DNA of 5,539 nt from Phycisphaerales bacterium. GTDB lineage: Bacteria > Planctomycetota > Phycisphaerae > Tepidisphaerales > Tepidisphaeraceae. The position numbers and the translations under genes were made by a program. The notes under the pieces were generated by a model that was not told where the DNA came from, searched no databases, and was given only the letters and a program-made list of their open reading frames with translations. The DNA lies in assembly GCA_028288945.1 (NCBI GenBank), contig JAQGHH010000299.1, positions 1 through 5,539 on the forward strand, written 5' to 3'. Position 1 is the stretch's first letter. The number at the start of each line of letters is the position of its first letter. Of this stretch, positions 4,753 through 5,539 are shown one piece after another.

Positions 4753-5539
4753 ATGACTCATCTCGCGGCGACCCCCCGCCTGCTTCAGGCCGGCGGCGCG
4801 GTACGCCTCGCTCGATACTTCTGGCCGATCGCGGGTGCGCTCCTTGCCCTGCGCCTCGTTATCGACGCGCGCGCCGAGCTTGTGCCGGATGAAGCGTTCT
4901 ACTGGACATGGACCCGCCATCTCTCCGCCGGGTATTTCGACCATCCGCCGATGGTCGCGTGGCTGATGTGGTTGTCCACCAGGATCCTCGGGAACACCGA
5001 ACTGGCCGTGCGCCTGCCCGCGGCCGTCCTTTCGCTGGGCTCATTGGCCGTCCTCGTGAAGCTTGCCCATCGCCTGCTGGGAGACGCCCGGGCGGTGGGA
5101 TTCGTCATCATGATGTGGGTCGCCGGGCCGCTGCTGCCCGTGATCGGGACGATCCATACGCCCGACGCATCAGCAACGTTTTTCTCGGTCTGTGCCCTGG
5201 CGTGTGCCGTGCGGGTTTCGGATCGTGATGATCGTGACGATTCTGCGGGGCGTTCGGATCGTGCGGGTGCGGCCGGGCTGTGGCTCTTATTCGGATTATT
5301 CACGGGACTCGCGCTCTTATCGAAATACACCACTGTTCTCGTGCCCGGCGGGGTCGGTTTGGCCATGCTGACCTCGCGCCGCGGGCGACGCCATCTCGCC
5401 CGCCCGTGGCCATACCTTTCGGCCCTCGTGGCGCTGGCCGTCTTCTCCCCCGTCATCTACTGGAACGCCACGCACCAGTGGGCTTCCTTCCTGTTTCAAC
5501 TGCGTCACGGCGCCAGCGGCGACATCGCCGAGGATGCGC
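4753..5539 (+). CDS. glycosyltransferase family 39 (ArnT/PMT-like) membrane protein, 3'-truncated by the window
   Basis: The first 262 residues of a polytopic inner-membrane transferase; the reading frame is still open at the right edge. The GT39/ArnT-type family moves a sugar from a polyprenyl-phosphate carrier to an envelope acceptor on the outer face of the membrane. After a first helix (about 22-37), the first periplasmic loop has D46-E47 in VPDEAFYWTW, the family's acidic motif, then GYFDHPPMVAWL (60-71). Further along are IHTPDASATFF (134-144), GLALLSKYTTVL (185-196), and FSPVIYWNATHQW followed by SFLFQLRHG, all typical. Full members are usually about 500-600 aa, so roughly half is missing. 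The ATG at 4753 is the only plausible start: an in-frame stop lies at 4714-4716, and GGGA six bases upstream is a weak Shine-Dalgarno. Residues 157-175 form an Asp/Arg-rich linker built on a tandem 9-base repeat. The acceptor cannot be told from sequence. Confidence 0.88.
   Translation, partial: MTHLAATPRLLQAGGAVRLARYFWPIAGALLALRLVIDARAELVPDEAFYWTWTRHLSAGYFDHPPMVAWLMWLSTRILGNTELAVRLPAAVLSLGSLAVLVKLAHRLLGDARAVGFVIMMWVAGPLLPVIGTIHTPDASATFFSVCALACAVRVSDRDDRDDSAGRSDRAGAAGLWLLFGLFTGLALLSKYTTVLVPGGVGLAMLTSRRGRRHLARPWPYLSALVALAVFSPVIYWNATHQWASFLFQLRHGASGDIAEDA
5221..5238 (+). repeat. tandem 9-base repeat within the GT39 gene
   Basis: Two adjacent copies, GATCGTGAT and GATCGTGAC, encode DRD-DRD in a loop between membrane helices. 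A third related unit, GATCGTGCG, is found at 5257-5265. The repeat is in frame, so copy changes would alter only the length of the hydrophilic linker. Confidence 0.6.

Noticed and set aside
4899..5456. 185-aa minus-strand open frame opposite the glycosyltransferase
   Set aside because: Low-complexity Arg/Ser/Thr-rich shadow. The plus frame has GT39 motifs and hydrophobic helices across the same bases.
1..5539. CRISPR array, insertion sequence, toxin-antitoxin or defence system
   Set aside because: No regularly spaced direct repeats, no transposase or nuclease motifs and no paired small toxin-antitoxin frames were seen on either strand.

Overview
The window looks like chromosomal DNA of a GC-rich planctomycete, probably Phycisphaerae-like. 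The strongest clue is the protein at 4105-4581. It has two membrane helices and a C-terminal four-cysteine ribbon of the form CxNCGYDLRASPDRCPECG, an architecture I associate with the large planctomycete families of small membrane proteins. The covarying palindromic repeats at 160-347 also fit such a genome. The organism call comes from recognition, not from a search.

Layout. Positions 1-361 hold no convincing gene: a tRNA T-arm-like stretch lies near the left edge, and 160-347 is an array of hairpins bounded by two inverted copies of one palindromic repeat. Positions 362-3325 on the minus strand form a probable two-gene operon, a glycogen-debranching-enzyme homologue (GH133/GDE type) followed after 48 bases by a DUF1444 (YtpQ-like, UPF0354) protein. 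A good sigma70-type promoter at 3351-3380 and a Shine-Dalgarno at 3329-3334 imply that the debranching enzyme starts at a TTG codon at 3325, not at the upstream ATG. Next on the minus strand is a short secreted, histidine-rich protein (3537-3755) with its own strong intrinsic terminator (3438-3476), which insulates the operon from it.

Positions 3953-4581 on the plus strand, divergent from the histidine-rich gene, carry two tandem, translationally coupled planctomycete small membrane proteins. The first (51 aa) looks like a shortened remnant and the second is intact. From 4753 to the right edge runs the N-terminal part of a polytopic glycosyltransferase of the GT39/ArnT type, cut off by the window end.

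The genes do not form one obvious pathway. Carbon storage (debranching), envelope glycosylation (GT39) and a small secreted protein are neighbours, not demonstrable partners. The items most worth a second look are the altered active-site motifs in the debranching enzyme, the covarying inverted palindromic repeats at 160-347, and the histidine-rich exported peptide.
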